Shown here in pieces: positions 38,529 to 50,791 of a stretch of 64,000 nt of DNA. A model generated the notes under the pieces. The model did not search any database and had not been told where the DNA came from. It was given only the letters and a program-made list of their open reading frames with translations. This DNA is from Otis tarda (Eukaryota > Chordata > Aves > Otidiformes > Otididae), in assembly GCA_026413225.1 (NCBI GenBank), contig CM048591.1, positions 46,769,803 through 46,833,802 on the forward strand, in the 5' to 3' direction. Made by a program: the position numbers and the translations under genes. Each line of letters begins with the position of its first letter. The first letter of the stretch is position 1.

Positions 38529-39233
38529 TAGAATCATAGAATCATAGAATAGTTAAAGTTGGAAGGGACCTTCAAATGTCATCTAGTCCAAACCCCCCTG
38601 CAAGGATCAGGGACATCTCCAACCAGATCAGGTTGCTCAGAGCCTCATCCAACCTGGCCTTGAATGTTTTCAGGGATGGGACATCTACCACCTCCCTGGG
38701 CAACGTGTTCCACTGTTCCATCACCCTTGTTGTAAAAAATTTCTTCTTTATATCTAATCTGAATCTACCTCCTTCTATTTTAAAACCATTACCCATCATC
38801 CTGTCAGAACAGGCCCTACTGAACAGTCTCTCCCCATCCTTCTTCTAGGCCCCCTTTAGGTACTGGAAGACCACTATAAGGTCTCCCCAGAGACTCCTCT
38901 TCTCCAGGCTGAACAGCCCCAACTCTCTCAGCCTGTCCTCATAAGAGAGGTGCTCCAACCCTCTGATCATCTTCGTGACCCTCCTCTGGACTTCTCCAGC
39001 TGGTCCATGTCCTTCTTATGTTGGGGGCTCCAGAACTGGATGCAGTACTGCAGGTGGGGTCTCACGAGAGCAGAATAGAGGGGCAGCATCATCTCTGTCG
39101 ACCTGCTAGCCTTCTTTTGATGCAGCCCAGGATGCAGCTGGCTTTCTGCATCCACTAGTACCCCCACATCCGTCTCTTCAGGGCTGCTTTTGATACATTA
39201 CTTGTCCAGCCTGTATTCATGCTTTGCATTCTT
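38529..39233 (-). mobile_element. Young CR1 LINE fragment inserted in an older CR1
   Basis: The + strand starts with TAGAATCATAGAATCATAG (the CR1 3' tail read backwards) and continues with CATCTAGTCCAAACCCCCC. On the minus strand it then reads back through ORF2: [40 protein letters not shown], then [11 protein letters not shown] and [14 protein letters not shown] blocks. It stops at about 39233 in the segment just before KDLG, so it is 5'-truncated. Small deletions break the frame near 38.99 and 39.11 kb. Old CR1 sequence lies on both sides in the same orientation. Confidence 0.93.
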
Positions 39234-39770
39234 CTTCAGTACAAAGATACTGTGAAAGATGGCGTAGAAAGCCTTGCTAAAGTTAAGATAAATTACATCC
39301 AATGTTTTCCACTCCTCTAATAATTTCATTTAGGTTGTCCAAACATATTATGCATTTAGTACATATTTACTATCTATCGCCAACCACCTTCTGCCTCTGT
39401 GTATTGAAAAATGGCTTCCAAAGGACTTGGTCTCTGATACTCCCAGAGACTGCAGCACAATTGACTGGGCTTTGTTCCCTAGATGGTCCTTTTTTGACTT
39501 GTTTGAAGAACAGTATAAGATTTACCTTTCTCCAACCACCAAGCTACACTCTTCCCTGCTGCAGTCTTCATGACCTCTCAAAAATCATAGAGACTCACAT
39601 CAAAATTATATCAGCCATTACTCTCAGCACCCCATTACCCTAAATGTGCACTACCTGATCTTATAAACTTGAGTTTTCTCAAGAGATCAGTGATTCAATC
39701 CTTTTCAGTTACTGGTATTTTCTCTCTTCCTTCTACCCTGTGCACAAGCTTGAGATGTCTCTTACCTCAT
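39234..39770 (-). mobile_element. Old CR1 LINE, RT N-terminal part (split)
   Basis: Continues the old CR1 from 37.72-38.53 kb. The minus strand shows an IYLNFSKAFYAIFHSIF-like block (+ strand about 39245-39300). It then matches, at nucleotide level, conserved old-CR1 stretches such as GACTGCAGCACAATTGACTGG and CCTCTCAAAAATCATAGAG, reaching the linker before the RT. It ends where the solo LTR at 39771 begins. No open frame of note. Confidence 0.7.
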
Positions 39771-39943
39771 TGTTGTGGTTTTGATTAGTGTGGGGGGGCT
39801 AAGGTGGTAGCTTCTGTAGGGAACTGCTAGAAGTCACTCCCCTTTGTTCAGTGGACTCGGCCGGGCCTAGGGCAGACCTGCTGCTCGCCAAGGCTGAGCT
39901 GATTGGTAGCAGAATGTTCTGTGAGAATGCCTCTGCGATAACA

Positions 39944-39951
39944 TATTTAAG
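39944..39951 (+). promoter_or_regulatory. TATA-like box of the 39.8-kb LTR
   Basis: TATTTAAG, conserved in the same context (AACATATTTAAGAAGGGG) in the related LTRs at 33.3 and 32.3 kb, and less exactly at 36.25 kb. Likely the LTR core promoter. Confidence 0.65.
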
Positions 39952-40734
39952 AAGGGGAAAACAGAAAAAAAAAGAAGAGAAGATATGAAGAAGCTGAGCG
40001 GGGCCAGAGGCGCAGAGGGGGAGGCACGGGCCTCATGGGCCTTGCAGGCCTCACCCTCTGGCCTCTTGCCAGGGGGCTGACGGGGCCCGACTCGGCTCGG
40101 CCCAGCCTGGCTGCAAGAAGTAGAGAGGAGATGAGATGGATGATGTGAAGAGATTCTGAGAGGCATCTGCCAGCCTGTTGTGAAGAACTGTTCTTGTGAG
40201 AGGAATGGCTGCAGACGCCAAGGTCAGTGAAGAAGGAGGGGGAGGAGTAATGCGGCTCCTGGCCAAGATTCCCCTGCAGTCTGTGGTGACGACCATGGTG
40301 GAGCAGGTTGTCCCCCTGCAGCCTATGGAGGTCCACGGAGGAGCAGAGATCCACTTGGAGCCCATGAAGGACCCCACATTGGGGGAGGTGGATGCCTGAA
40401 GGTGGCTGTGGCCTGTGGAGGGCCCGCTGGGACAGCCGTTCTGGAGAGACTGCACCCCGTGGAAGAGATGACCCACACCGGAGCAGTTTCACGAAGGACT
40501 GTGGTGTATAGGTGGGACCCCACAATGGAGCAGAGGAGGAATGTGAGGAGTTCTTCCTCTGACCATGAGGCAGTGGTGTAAAACAACGCTTGATGAACTG
40601 ACCGCAACCCCCATTCCCTCTTCCCCCCTGTGCTGCTCGGGGGGGAAGGTAGTAGAGATAATGTTAAGCTTGGGAAGAGGGAGGGGTGGAAAGAGGTTAT
40701 CTTGTTCTCTGTCTCATTATCCTCTGTTTGTAGT

Positions 40735-40740
40735 AATAAA
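40735..40740 (+). promoter_or_regulatory. Polyadenylation signal of the 39.8-kb LTR
   Basis: AATAAA about 790 bp downstream of the TATA-like box, implying a long R region for this LTR family. Confidence 0.75.
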
Positions 40741-40923
40741 TGAATAGTTTTCCCCAAGTCAAGTCTGTTTTGGTCCTAACGGTAACTTTGAGGATTTTCT
40801 CCCTGTCCTTATCTCAAACCTCAAGCAGTTTTTCTTACATTATCTCCCCCTATTCTCTCGGAGGGTGAGCGGAGTGAGAGAGAAACTGCGTAGTCTGGTC
40901 CTGATCGGGCCTGAACTACGACA

Positions 40924-43900
40924 CTCATGCACAATGTAATTTATTTATTTTTAAATAAATGGGTTTGGGTTCCTTGGTGTTTTGTTTTGGGTTTTTTTTG
41001 CGTTAAATACATTATTATCAAGATTTTTTATTTTCTTTTGCTCATTTGAGTTATTTTTTAATGAACTTCTAATGTTACTGGAAAAATTATGACATTGTTG
41101 AATAGATTATATTGGACTATGAACTATAACATGTTTTCTTGTTCACAGTAATACTGAACAGGCTGAGATACCTATAACAATAAAACATACTGTTTAAGCA
41201 GCTCTTGATGTGCAATGAAACATCTTTAGAAAAGTAAACATGTATAATTTCTTTACACATGGTTGTAAGTTTTTGCTTTGACACTCTAACAAGAGCCAAT
41301 GTTTATAAGGTTCTTCTGTTCAGAATGCAAGGAAACCTAAACTAACTGTCTATAAGAAACTTCAGGAAGCTAACTCTCTATTCCTTTTTGCCCACTATTT
41401 TATTCATCCTAGGAGATAATGTCTCTCAGATCTTACATCAATGGAAGTTGCACGAGTAGCGCATAGTTTACGCTCTCCTCTCTATCCTTTCCATCAGCCA
41501 GTCAAACTTGGCAAATGGGATACTAATTTCACTCAGAGTCCAAATTAAACTCAGTTTGATATTTGGATCCTTTTAAAAAAAAAATTCCTCACCTCTCCAT
41601 TTTTTTAAAAAACTAAGCTGCTAAGAGTTAAGAGGAAATGTTCTCTCACATGTTAATAAAAGGTCAAAGGATGCAAAGCAGAAATCAAGAAGTTGTTAGT
41701 TTCTTGCATGGACGAGGGACATCAGAAGAGCTGTAATAGGAATCCTAGGGGCTGTGCTATTTATCTTATTGCCAAATTATTTCAAAAAGAATTTGCAGAG
41801 TAATGAGATAGTTCAAAGTTATCTATCAGAGTAAAAACTAAAATCAACTGCAAAGAATTATAAAACAATACTACTATCTCTAAAAACTAGTCAAGAGAAC
41901 TTTGTATGAAATTCAATGTAAATAAATACACAAAGGGATGCACAAGATCAATCCTCACTTTAGACACACAGTGATGAATGTAACATATTGCTACATCTTA
42001 TTCTAGACAGTTTATAAGCATGTGAACTTCATACCTATTAGCATAAAAAAGAAATGTTAGAAATTATTTTCAAAATAATGAGGATTGGAACATCTATGCA
42101 GCTGTATTTCTATGTATGACTGTGTAAAGCTTCAGCATAACCAACTCTTAAATATTACGCACAGTTCAGAGATATTATACACAGGTAAGCAGTAGGGCAA
42201 CCCATTCCCTCAGCATGTTTTTGACATTAGGAGTTTTCATATGGTCTGAAAATAATTCAACCTTTTTGTAGAATAAAAATGCACCATAGGCTATGAGCAC
42301 AAAGGTTATGCACTTGGAAAAAAAAACATTTTCAGCCCTGAAGCTAGTAGATTGTAATGGTTTTCACCCAGACAACAAAATTCTCTCCCTCCTCAAAGGG
42401 GAATCGCTGTTGGAAAGAGGCAATAGCTCATGGTGTAACTCAAAACCATTCCCACATGTGTTCTGGGAGACTACTCATTTATACAGACCAAATTATACCT
42501 ATTAGCATCTCTTCTGTTTAATCATTAAAATAAGTACTCAGACTTGAACCCTGGCTCAGTTGACTAATATAAAAAAGCAGGTAGGCATCTGTTACAGGCC
42601 TGTGACACACAGGATATTCAGCTAAATAAATTATGGCTCTAACATAGTCTGGTTATTTATTTTACTTTTAAAAATCAGCAAGGATTCTGAGGAGAAGAAT
42701 CTGATTTGGGGTCTGTTCATACATTAATACTGTGTCCCAGAGAAGATTAGAAGAGTGGAGCATTGCAGCTTCCTTCACATTTAGGAATACATAGCTCTGC
42801 TGTGCTTCTGTATGGGTCATAGGTCATACAAACAAACTATTGATGCTTTCTTAGAAGTTACATCACTGTAAAGGAGAAGTCATCTCCACAGAGAGACACA
42901 AATGATAAGGAGAAGATGTGGTCCTTGAGCTAGTAGCATGGTTACTAAGAAATCTTTCTCCTAGAATTAAGTTTCTATCCTTAGCAGGAGGATCGACTGT
43001 CCTAATTGATCTCTGGATATTTTTTTTAAAAAACTTTTCCTTAATTGCATACTTATTCATGATGCAAATCTCCTTTTAAAGACAGAGGAAGCTATACACT
43101 GAATGACAATTAAACTAATACTATGTAGCTCAGCTCTGTATCACAGATCAGTTCTGTGCTTTTTGTGAGACTGTACTTAACCTCATAAAAGATACAGCTT
43201 TCAGAGAACCTGGAAACATTGTGATTTATCTTATTTCCTCCTTCCTTCTCTGTTCTCCAGGAACATAGAGTAAGATTGTGGTTTGCTACTGACACAAAAT
43301 GGCCTACTTTTTCTTCCAGATTCTCTCACATAACATTGATAGAGGCATTAGAGTAGAGATTAAAGAGCAGAAGCTTTTATAAAGTTATCTTGCTACAGGT
43401 GAAAATTTTTAACTGCTTTATTCATGAGTGCTCAAGACCAGAAATTTAAAAAACAGAAAAGCAGTAAGAAGAAGGGATTGTCCTTGCAAAACAGGAAGAC
43501 TGAGCCAAAGTAAGAAGACTTCCTCTTCAATACTGCTTATGATTAAAATATACTAAACATTTTTGTTGATTTTTAAGAGGTTGAATTTTAAAAGATTGAA
43601 TGTGCTGTTTTTGTGAATAATTTATTTGAGAAGTTGTCAGTCTGTTTAACAAAAACACTTTCCTCTTTATAAGTTCAGTGCTAAGAAGAAAAAATTTTCA
43701 GATAAAGTCTTTTCTGTACTAATTCTTGAGTCTGCTGTAGTCATAGTAGGAAGAATAGATTAGTGGTAAAGGATTACCTAGTACGAAAGTTGCAAGGTTT
43801 GTATTACAATATTATGCATTGACACAAGATTCAGAAATATAAAATACCTGTAGGTGACAATTATGATAAAAAAGGAATGAAACAATACATAAAAGTTTTC

Positions 43901-46900
43901 CTAAAACCTGTCCCTAGTGACCACCTTTTCTGCTCTGCAGCTGCAGTAGCTGAACTGAATGAAGAAGATGACATGCATAACCTAGCAAGAGGTTGTAAAT
44001 AATTTTTCTGACTGATGAAGTTTTTACATGTCATTATATTAAAAATGTATTATTACAGAACAAGAAAAAGTAAAGATATACAAAATCTATTTCTAAAAAA
44101 AATAAAGAATTTTTGAAATGTGATATTTTAAATGTTTTTCCATATTACTTTTGCTTTAAAATTACTGCAAATATAAGGCTGAAAATTTTGAAAATATCAA
44201 AAGAAATGTGAACAGTTGTTTTTTTCCAGCTGTTTCAGAAAAATCTTTTGATTTACCATATCATCATATTCTCACTAACAGTTTCAGCATCAATGAACCA
44301 ACCAACATGCTTCTCATTTTAAAACAAAACCAAAAACCAACTAACTGACTAGCTAGCTAAAAGCCTTACACAAAAAAAAACTCAGTAAAGCTGTAGATAC
44401 TCCTTGGGTGGTGTTAGTTTTTCAACTAGATTTTCCACATTGGCTTTTTAGCTTTTCGAATTGTGATTAATACGGACATTAATAAGTTAATTCCCAATGG
44501 GTTATACTGTTAATGTTTTTATCTCAGACCAAGTAAAAGAATTTTTGGACACAACTTCCATTGCAACCAAGCATTTATCCATAGAAAATGGGTTGAGCCA
44601 CAGCAGAAAACTACAAACACAGGGTTTCCTTCATTTTACAGCTATTTCCCTACACACTATTATTTCTCTCTTTTTTTTTTTTGTGAGTTTTAGAAAGAAA
44701 CCTACACAACTTGCATGAAAAGTTTAAAAGGTTCCAAGCTAGCTACAGAAAGAGAACTAAAGAACTGTTGAACTCCTAAAGCTCTCGAAAGAAAGCCCAC
44801 TGCTTTCTGATCAGTATTTTCACTCTGTCCAACAGCAGAGTGGAGGGCAACATCCTTTTAGTTGCAACATCTAACCTACTTGTAAGTTTCATGTACCTTT
44901 TCTCAGCAGCAAAGCTGTCTTAGGAGAACTCTAAACCAAGTCATCCATTTCTAACTCTGTAACACGTTTTCCTTTAGTTTAGCCTATTTTCTCTTTGAGG
45001 CTGAATTGCAAAACAGATCACTGATGTCAGCAAAGTAACAACCACTCCTGGGAAAAAAAAAAAAAAACAAACAAAAAAAACCTGAGACATTTAGTGGTTT
45101 GCTGCTCCTGAAGAACTGATGCTCTTCCAGTACTCTTTCTCCTCCAGGCTGTGTTCTCACAAGAAGTCCCTTAACTAGCATCCCTGCCTGTCTGACTAGA
45201 AGAAACTAATGCATTCACTGATCTGGCAGAAAGCTAATCCACGTAAGGGAAAAACAAACAAGAAAGAGCATTTTTTTTTTTTTGTCAGCTTAAAAATCAA
45301 TAAGCTGATTCAGCTGTATGATATATTGGAGTAAGAATATAGGCAGGAATTTACACAATGTCACCATGCTTCTTCACAGTAATGATCCACTGAATTGTCT
45401 CAGTTATCTTGTTTAACAAAAAAAAAAAACCCCAAATCAAAAACCAAGAAAATGTGACAGGCACACAAGCAACAAGAATAGGCAGATGTCTTTAAAACTA
45501 CCTTCCAGGTGTGCAGAAGGCACCCATAAGATCTCTAAAGCAGCTATCATTAATAACCATTATCATTTATATGCATTAACTTGGATGTACTAGTTTGCAT
45601 TTTAGCAAGATCTAGAACAGCAAGCACAAACATTTCTTCCTGCTACATCCAGATCTTTCACTTCAGTCTTGAGACTCACTTACCAAGCCCTTATATGTCA
45701 AAGATTAGTATTAGGGTGATTTCCCCAAGCCAGTTTCTTTTGTATTCCAAAGCAGTCTTTTGTACACGCAGGTCAGCTACTCCTGAGCATGTTCTAGGAG
45801 ATAAAATATCATGGATACAAAAAGGAAATATTTTAGGGTGATATACTTTGTTTTATACAGTCTGTTGATATGCTGGGAAGAAAGCTTGCCTACTGACCAC
45901 ATGTAGCTTTCTTCAGTTAAAGACATCTCAAAGATAATCAATAGGCAGAATTCAAGTGCCCTGGTGTAGTTCAGGCATCACCTTTCAGACACCAGAATGC
46001 ATTTAGGTTTCCTCTTTACCAAGACTATTCTTAATTTTTCAAAATGTTTTTTTCCTGAATTTCTTTCAAGTCTTTATTGTAGTTGTCTTAAGTGGTAGGG
46101 AATAAAAGTCATAATTCAGTTGAAACTCATTTCAAGTTGGTAAAGTGGCCTTAAAATGTTTGCATTGGGTAGGAAGCCAGCATGCCATAAAAGGAGAGTT
46201 TAAAGTGAGTGAGCAACTGGGGTTTCAATAACAAGAAACCACTACAATAATCAGTAACAGTTCATACTTATTCTGAGGCAGGGCTGTTTTGCTTTCTTCT
46301 TGTTGATTTTTTTTTTACTATTAGTGTCAGTTAAAAGCGTTCATTTCACTGTGCTTCAACTTAAGACATCCAGCTTTTCACAGTAATTGAAGGAAACTGA
46401 CATATCTGTCTTGTCATATATGAATCGTCTGGGATACCACCTAGACAACATGTCTACATGTGTGTCAGGATCACATTTTGAGCCTGAATCCCTTATCTGA
46501 GCAGCTATTTTTCTGTATACATAAGAAAAAAGGGTAATTAAAGATTAAGCTACAATACAAGTTAAGATAGCATTCAACTCTTTGATGGTTCTTAAAAATG
46601 GATGAAAAGGAATTATTTTAAATTGTTCTTAAATGTCTAAACAAACAGAGTGCACAAAGCAGAAGAAATACTGACGCTAAAATCAAGCCTATAGTATATT
46701 TTGTTTCTCAATTGTTCACTCAAATTAGAGTCATAAAAGTTTATAATATACACTGCACTATACTCTTTTTATCATCATTGTTATGACCTAGAAAACACAT
46801 TACATTAAAAACTGTGGCCTTGTCAGAAAAGCCATTTACATTTTAACTGTTTGAAACAGCAAGCAAAGGCAGAAAATCTTCAAACATCTTTCTGAAATTA

Positions 46901-47599
46901 ATGCCACAAACACAAAATATGTATCAGTGGGGGAAGATGAAGAAAGGAGGAGCAACCAATTTGCAGTCCACTAACATTTTCTTAGATGTTAATTAAAGTC
47001 ATGACAAACACTTCAGATAGAATTATGAAAAAGGCAAATATTTCAATGTTGCAAAGATTATCCCTTAAATAATCTACACCTGATATTAATTGCTTAAGGA
47101 TTGAAATATATGAGGCAATAAATTACTTTAGAGTGCTATTAAAAAATGAAGTTTATCTAGTTTATATTCAGTACGGAAATTAGGGATTTCCATTTATTTA
47201 AATATGATTTATGTCTAATTTGTTGATCAGTAAACCCTACATAAATGTCTGGAAACCAAGAGTTTAAATCAGTATCTACAGTTTATGTAACAATTTGATA
47301 CTTCATCTGGCTTGTTAATACTCAAGATGATAGAAACACTACACCAATTACATTTAATTTTCATTATTCTCTTAGTGAAGACTTAGCATTACAAGGCACT
47401 GAACAACCTCACCTCTGCTGAATCTAAAGAGCATGGCATGAGTTCAACCCATTATAACACAGGGTTCTAAGAAATTATTTACACTACTATGTAGATGAGA
47501 AAAGAATGAGTTTTGTATTTTGAAAGAGATTGTAGTTGTCCTAATAGGTAGTGAATGCTGTATGCAAAAGCTTCAGAATAGATTTTTCCTCTAATTAAT
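40924..47599. other. Long AT-rich unique stretch, no gene seen
   Basis: Nothing recognisable beyond homopolymer runs (for example A-runs near 45.05 and 45.42 kb and a T-run near 45.27 kb). No CR1 tail, LTR terminus, exon pair or RNA gene was found; all open frames are under 90 codons and show no domain. Confidence 0.65.
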
Positions 47600-48821
47600 G
47601 GACTTGGTGGGCGAGGTCCAAAGCTGTAGCACCTGCATATTCATAAGAAGCAGTGGGGGTGAGCATGCATACCAGGGTAGTGAAGAATGCTCCCCAACCT
47701 TTTCCAAAGGCAAGAACCCTAAGACTGGCCACCTCAGGCGCATGTATACCAATGCACATAGTCTGGGCAACAAATGGGAAGAACTGGAGCTTTGTACTCA
47801 ACCTGGGAATTATGAATATCACAGTAATCACAGAAACTTCATGGGAAAACTCACATGACTGGAATGGCCACAAACTCTTTCAGTAAAATAGGATGGGAAG
47901 AAGAGGAAGTGGATTTGCACTTTGTGTAAAAGAGGAATTTCAGTGTATGGAGGTGAGCTAAGGAGACCACAAAAGTTCTGTGGAATGCCTTTGGATTAAG
48001 TTTAGAGGAATCTTCACCAAGGAGGATCTCACATTAAGTGTCTGCTGCCAGTTTCCCAATTAGGATGATGAGCCTGATGAAACCTTATTTTAGCTGCTCA
48101 GGAAAGTCTCAGGCAAACAGAACCTGGTCCTCACAGGTGACTTTCTTTACTTGGATATTTGTTGGGAAAACAATACAGTGGTGCACAAGTCATCCCTCAG
48201 GTTCCTGGAATGTATTGAGGACTGCTTCCTGCTATAGACGCTGCACATGCTGACTAGGAGCAGCACATTGCTAGATTTACTTCTGACAAACTGAGAAGAG
48301 TAATGTGACAACATAATTACCAATGGTAGCTCTGGATACAGTGATTACAGCACTGTACAGTTTAAGATTCTGCTAAGCACACTGAAGACCAGTAGTAGGA
48401 CAAGGACCTTGGATTTTAGAAGAGTCAGCTTCCTTATTCAGAGTCCAGCTGTGAGTGATTCCATGGGAAGCATCTATGGAGAACAAAAGAGCCTGTGAGT
48501 GCTAGAAGTATTCAAGAGCAGCCTCCTAGAAGCGAAAGAACTGTCCATCCTCTAAAAAAACAAAGAAGGCAGAACAAGACACCACCCTGGCTTAACAATG
48601 ATCTTTTGAACATGCTTAAAAGCAAAAAGGAAGCATACCAGCTAGGAAAAGGTGGCCAAATAGCCATTGATTACAAGAACATTACTAGTGCATGCTGAGA
48701 TGCAGTTAGAAAGGCTAAGGCTCAGCTAGAACTAAAATTGGCCAGAGATCTCCAGTAAGTATTCTTCTGATATATTAGCAGAAAGCAGAAGCACTGAGAA
48801 GACACAGGCCCATTCCACTTT
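47600..48821 (+). mobile_element. Old CR1 LINE, endonuclease part of ORF2 (first of three pieces)
   Basis: The AP-type endonuclease N-terminus is readable across two frames: RMYTNAHSLGNKWEELELC (about 47738-47795) and the ITETSWENSHDW block (about 47827-47862), which carries the family's catalytic glutamate (ITET). Further on the frame is broken, but nucleotide landmarks remain. Examples are CTCACAGGTGACTTTC near 48135 (GDF-type), a [15 protein letters not shown] block near 48200, and TACAGTGATTACAGC near 48339 (SDY where SDH is usual). The linker WLNNDLLNMLKSKKEAYQ lies near 48590-48645. Interrupted at 48822 by a young CR1. Not functional. Confidence 0.88.
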
Positions 48822-49352
48822 TGTGAGACCCCACCTGGAGTACTGCATCCAGCTCTGAAGCCCCCAACATAAGAAGGACATGGACCTGTTGGAGCGAGTC
48901 CAGAGGAGGGCCAGGAAGATTATCAGAGGGCTGGAACACCTCTCCTATGAGGAAAGGCTTGAGGGAGTTGGGGCTCTTCAGCCTGGAGAAGATAAGGCTC
49001 CAGAGAGGCCTTATAGTGGTCTTCCAGTACCTAAAAGGAGCTTATAGGAAAGAGAAGGAAAAAGTCTTTATCAGGGCCTGTTGTCATAGAACAAGGGATA
49101 ATGGTTTTAAAATAGAAGGAAGCAGATTCAGACTTGATATAAGGAAAAAAATTTGTACAATGAGGATGGTGGAACACTGGAACAGGTTGCTCAGAGAGGT
49201 GGTAGAGGCCCCATCCCTGGAAAAATTTTAGGCCAGGTTGGAAGGGGCTTTGAGCAACCTGATCTAGTTGAAGATGTCTCTGCTTCTTGCTGGACTACAT
49301 GATCTTTAAATGTCCCTTCCAACTCAAACTATTCTATAATTCTTTTATTCTA
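48822..49352 (+). mobile_element. Young CR1 LINE 3' fragment inserted in the old CR1
   Basis: Starts at the VRPHLEYC block (GTGAGACCCCACCTGGAG) and reads through [52 protein letters not shown] and [17 protein letters not shown] to a stop. A 3' UTR and a worn CTATTCTATAATTC tail follow at about 49350. It is 5'-truncated with one early frame break near 48957. Old CR1 linker sequence lies directly before it and old CR1 RT sequence directly after, so this is a clean nested insertion. Confidence 0.93.
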
Positions 49353-50221
49353 CTACACAGGGCGGGGAAACTAGTCACTAATAATGCTGATAAGCGAGAG
49401 ATTATTGGTACCTTCTTTGCCTCCATCTTCACCAGTGTTGCTGGACCCAGATCACAGGATCAAGTAGCTACGACAACACATGTGTCTACCCACTGGTAGT
49501 GGAAGAACAACTGGGTTGTGGCCTCTTACAGGGCTTAAGCCACATAAATCTCTAGGCCCAGACAGAATCTACCACAGGGTGTTAAAATAAGTGGCTGACA
49601 CTGTTTGAAGGCCACTGTCTATAATATTTGAATAGTTGTGGAGATCAGGGGATGTCCCTGATGACTTGAAGAAGGCAAAGGTCACACCTATCCAAAAGAC
49701 AGACACAAAAGACGACCCATCAAACTACAGGCCCATTAAACTCTTCTTCAATCCCTGGGAATGTAATGGAACAAATTATCTTACAAACTATTACAAACCA
49801 AACGAAGCAGCGATTGGGAAAAGCCAGTATGAGTTTACTAAAGGCAAATCATGCCAGACTAAACTGATCACCTTCTACAACAATATAAAAGCTTCTGTTG
49901 ATGTGGGGAGAGCAGTGGATGTTGTTTGCCTAGACTTCAGCAAAGCATTTGACACTGTTTCCCATTGCCTTCTCCTGGACAAACTAGCAAGATACAGATT
50001 GAATGGGTAGTCTGATAGATAGATGGGAAATTGGCTCACAGGCTGGTGTGGTGATAAATGGTTTTTAATCAGGCTGGCAGCCTGTAACAAGTTAGGTCCT
50101 GCAGGGATTGATAGCAGTCCCCACATCTGTTCAGTATTTTCGCAAATGACCTGGATGATGGGATTGAAAGCACTCTCACCAAGTTTCTGGTTACACTAAA
50201 CTGGATGGTTAGGTGGACGTG
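49353..50221 (+). mobile_element. Old CR1 LINE, RT part of ORF2 (second piece)
   Basis: Resumes after the young CR1. It covers the INTGTFFASIFTSV-like linker (49400-49440), RSGDVPDDLKKAKVTPI, DDPSNYRPIKLF and KSQYEFTKGKSCQTKLITFYN. VGRAVDVVCLDFSKAFDTVSHCLLLDK follows (to about 49985). Beyond this are the worn primer-grip and catalytic region, where the expected FADD is replaced by a deletion (AAGTTTCTGGTTACACTAAAC near 50180). Interrupted at 50222 by a solo LTR. Confidence 0.9.
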
Positions 50222-50434
50222 TGTACTGGTTTTGGCAGGGATGGAATTAATTTTCATCTCAGTAGTCGGTGTGTTTTGTATTTCAGATGTGAAGAATGTT
50301 GATAAACACACTGATAATGAGTTGTTCGTAAAGAGACCAAGGACACTGGCGCAGGAAGCTGGGAGAGGGAGAGACAGAATAATTGACCCAAAATGCCAAA
50401 AAAGAATATTCCATGCCACAAACATCATGCTCAG

Positions 50435-50442
50435 TATATAAG
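50435..50442 (+). promoter_or_regulatory. TATA box of the 50.2-kb LTR
   Basis: TATATAAG in the context CTCAGTATATAAGTAGG, conserved on the minus strand in the 57.36-kb LTR and, weakened, in the LTR at the right edge. Confidence 0.75.
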
Positions 50443-50669
50443 TAGGTGTTGCCCAAGGCAGGGGCATTGCTTGCTGTCATCAGTCTCTCTACCTTGCTGT
50501 CTCCCTCTCACTCTTTTTCTTGCTGCTTGGTTTTGTTTCCATGATCGCTACTCAGGGCAGGCTGTGTCAGTCATTGGGATATTGGGTGGCAAGTAATTGT
50601 GCATTGTTCATTTTGTATATTTTAGTATCCTTATATTCTGTTATTATTATAACTTTCCTTTGCAGTTCT

Positions 50670-50675
50670 AATAAA
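50670..50675 (+). promoter_or_regulatory. Polyadenylation signal of the 50.2-kb LTR
   Basis: AATAAA about 235 bp downstream of the TATA box. The equivalent signal is mutated in the two relatives. Confidence 0.75.
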
Positions 50676-50791
50676 CTGTATTCATCTCAACCCACGAGTT
50701 TTTGTTTCTTCCCAATTCTCTCCCCCGTCCCACTGGGGATGGGGAAGGTGACCAAGAAACTGTATGGTGACTAGGGCTAAACCACAACATG

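Larger units (their letters stand above)
39771..40923 (+). mobile_element. Solo LTR, family A, complete with target duplication
   Basis: 1,153 bp, TGTTGTGG...CTACGACA, flanked by a perfect 5-bp duplication CTCAT (39766-39770 and 40924-40928). It carries a TATA-like TATTTAAG at 39944-39951 and AATAAA at 40735-40740, so it reads on the + strand. A GC-rich transcribed leader explains the long overlapping open frames on both strands between 39.87 and 40.76 kb (up to 192 codons on the minus strand). These have no domain and no counterpart in the related LTRs. A 5-bp duplication fits retroviral integrase of several ERV classes. No internal viral sequence follows, so this is a solo LTR. Confidence 0.94.
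50222..50786 (+). mobile_element. Solo LTR, family B, inserted in the old CR1
   Basis: 565 bp, TGTACTGGTTTTGGC...GGCTAAACCACA, flanked by ACGTG (50217-50221) and ACATG (50787-50791). That is a 5-bp target duplication with one C/T-type change at a CpG. TATATAAG lies at 50435-50442 and AATAAA at 50670-50675, so it reads on the + strand. CR1 sequence is contiguous across it (the GTGGAC and ATGTCAGAAGGG sides join). The LTRs at 57.36 kb and 62.7-64.0 kb are relatives, sharing the ATTCCAT...CATCATGCTCAGTATATAAG promoter region. No retroviral gene adjoins. Confidence 0.94.

Noticed and set aside
39947-40525. 192-codon minus-strand open frame
   Set aside because: It lies entirely inside the GC-rich leader of a solo LTR and overlaps equally long frames on both strands. 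It has no recognisable domain and is not kept in the related LTRs.
33304-40923. A single provirus with LTRs at 33.3 and 39.8 kb as its two ends
   Set aside because: Same strand and similar family, but the DNA between them is the rest of a CR1, a third LTR in opposite orientation and an old CR1. The right LTR has its own target duplication (CTCAT). They are separate solo LTRs.
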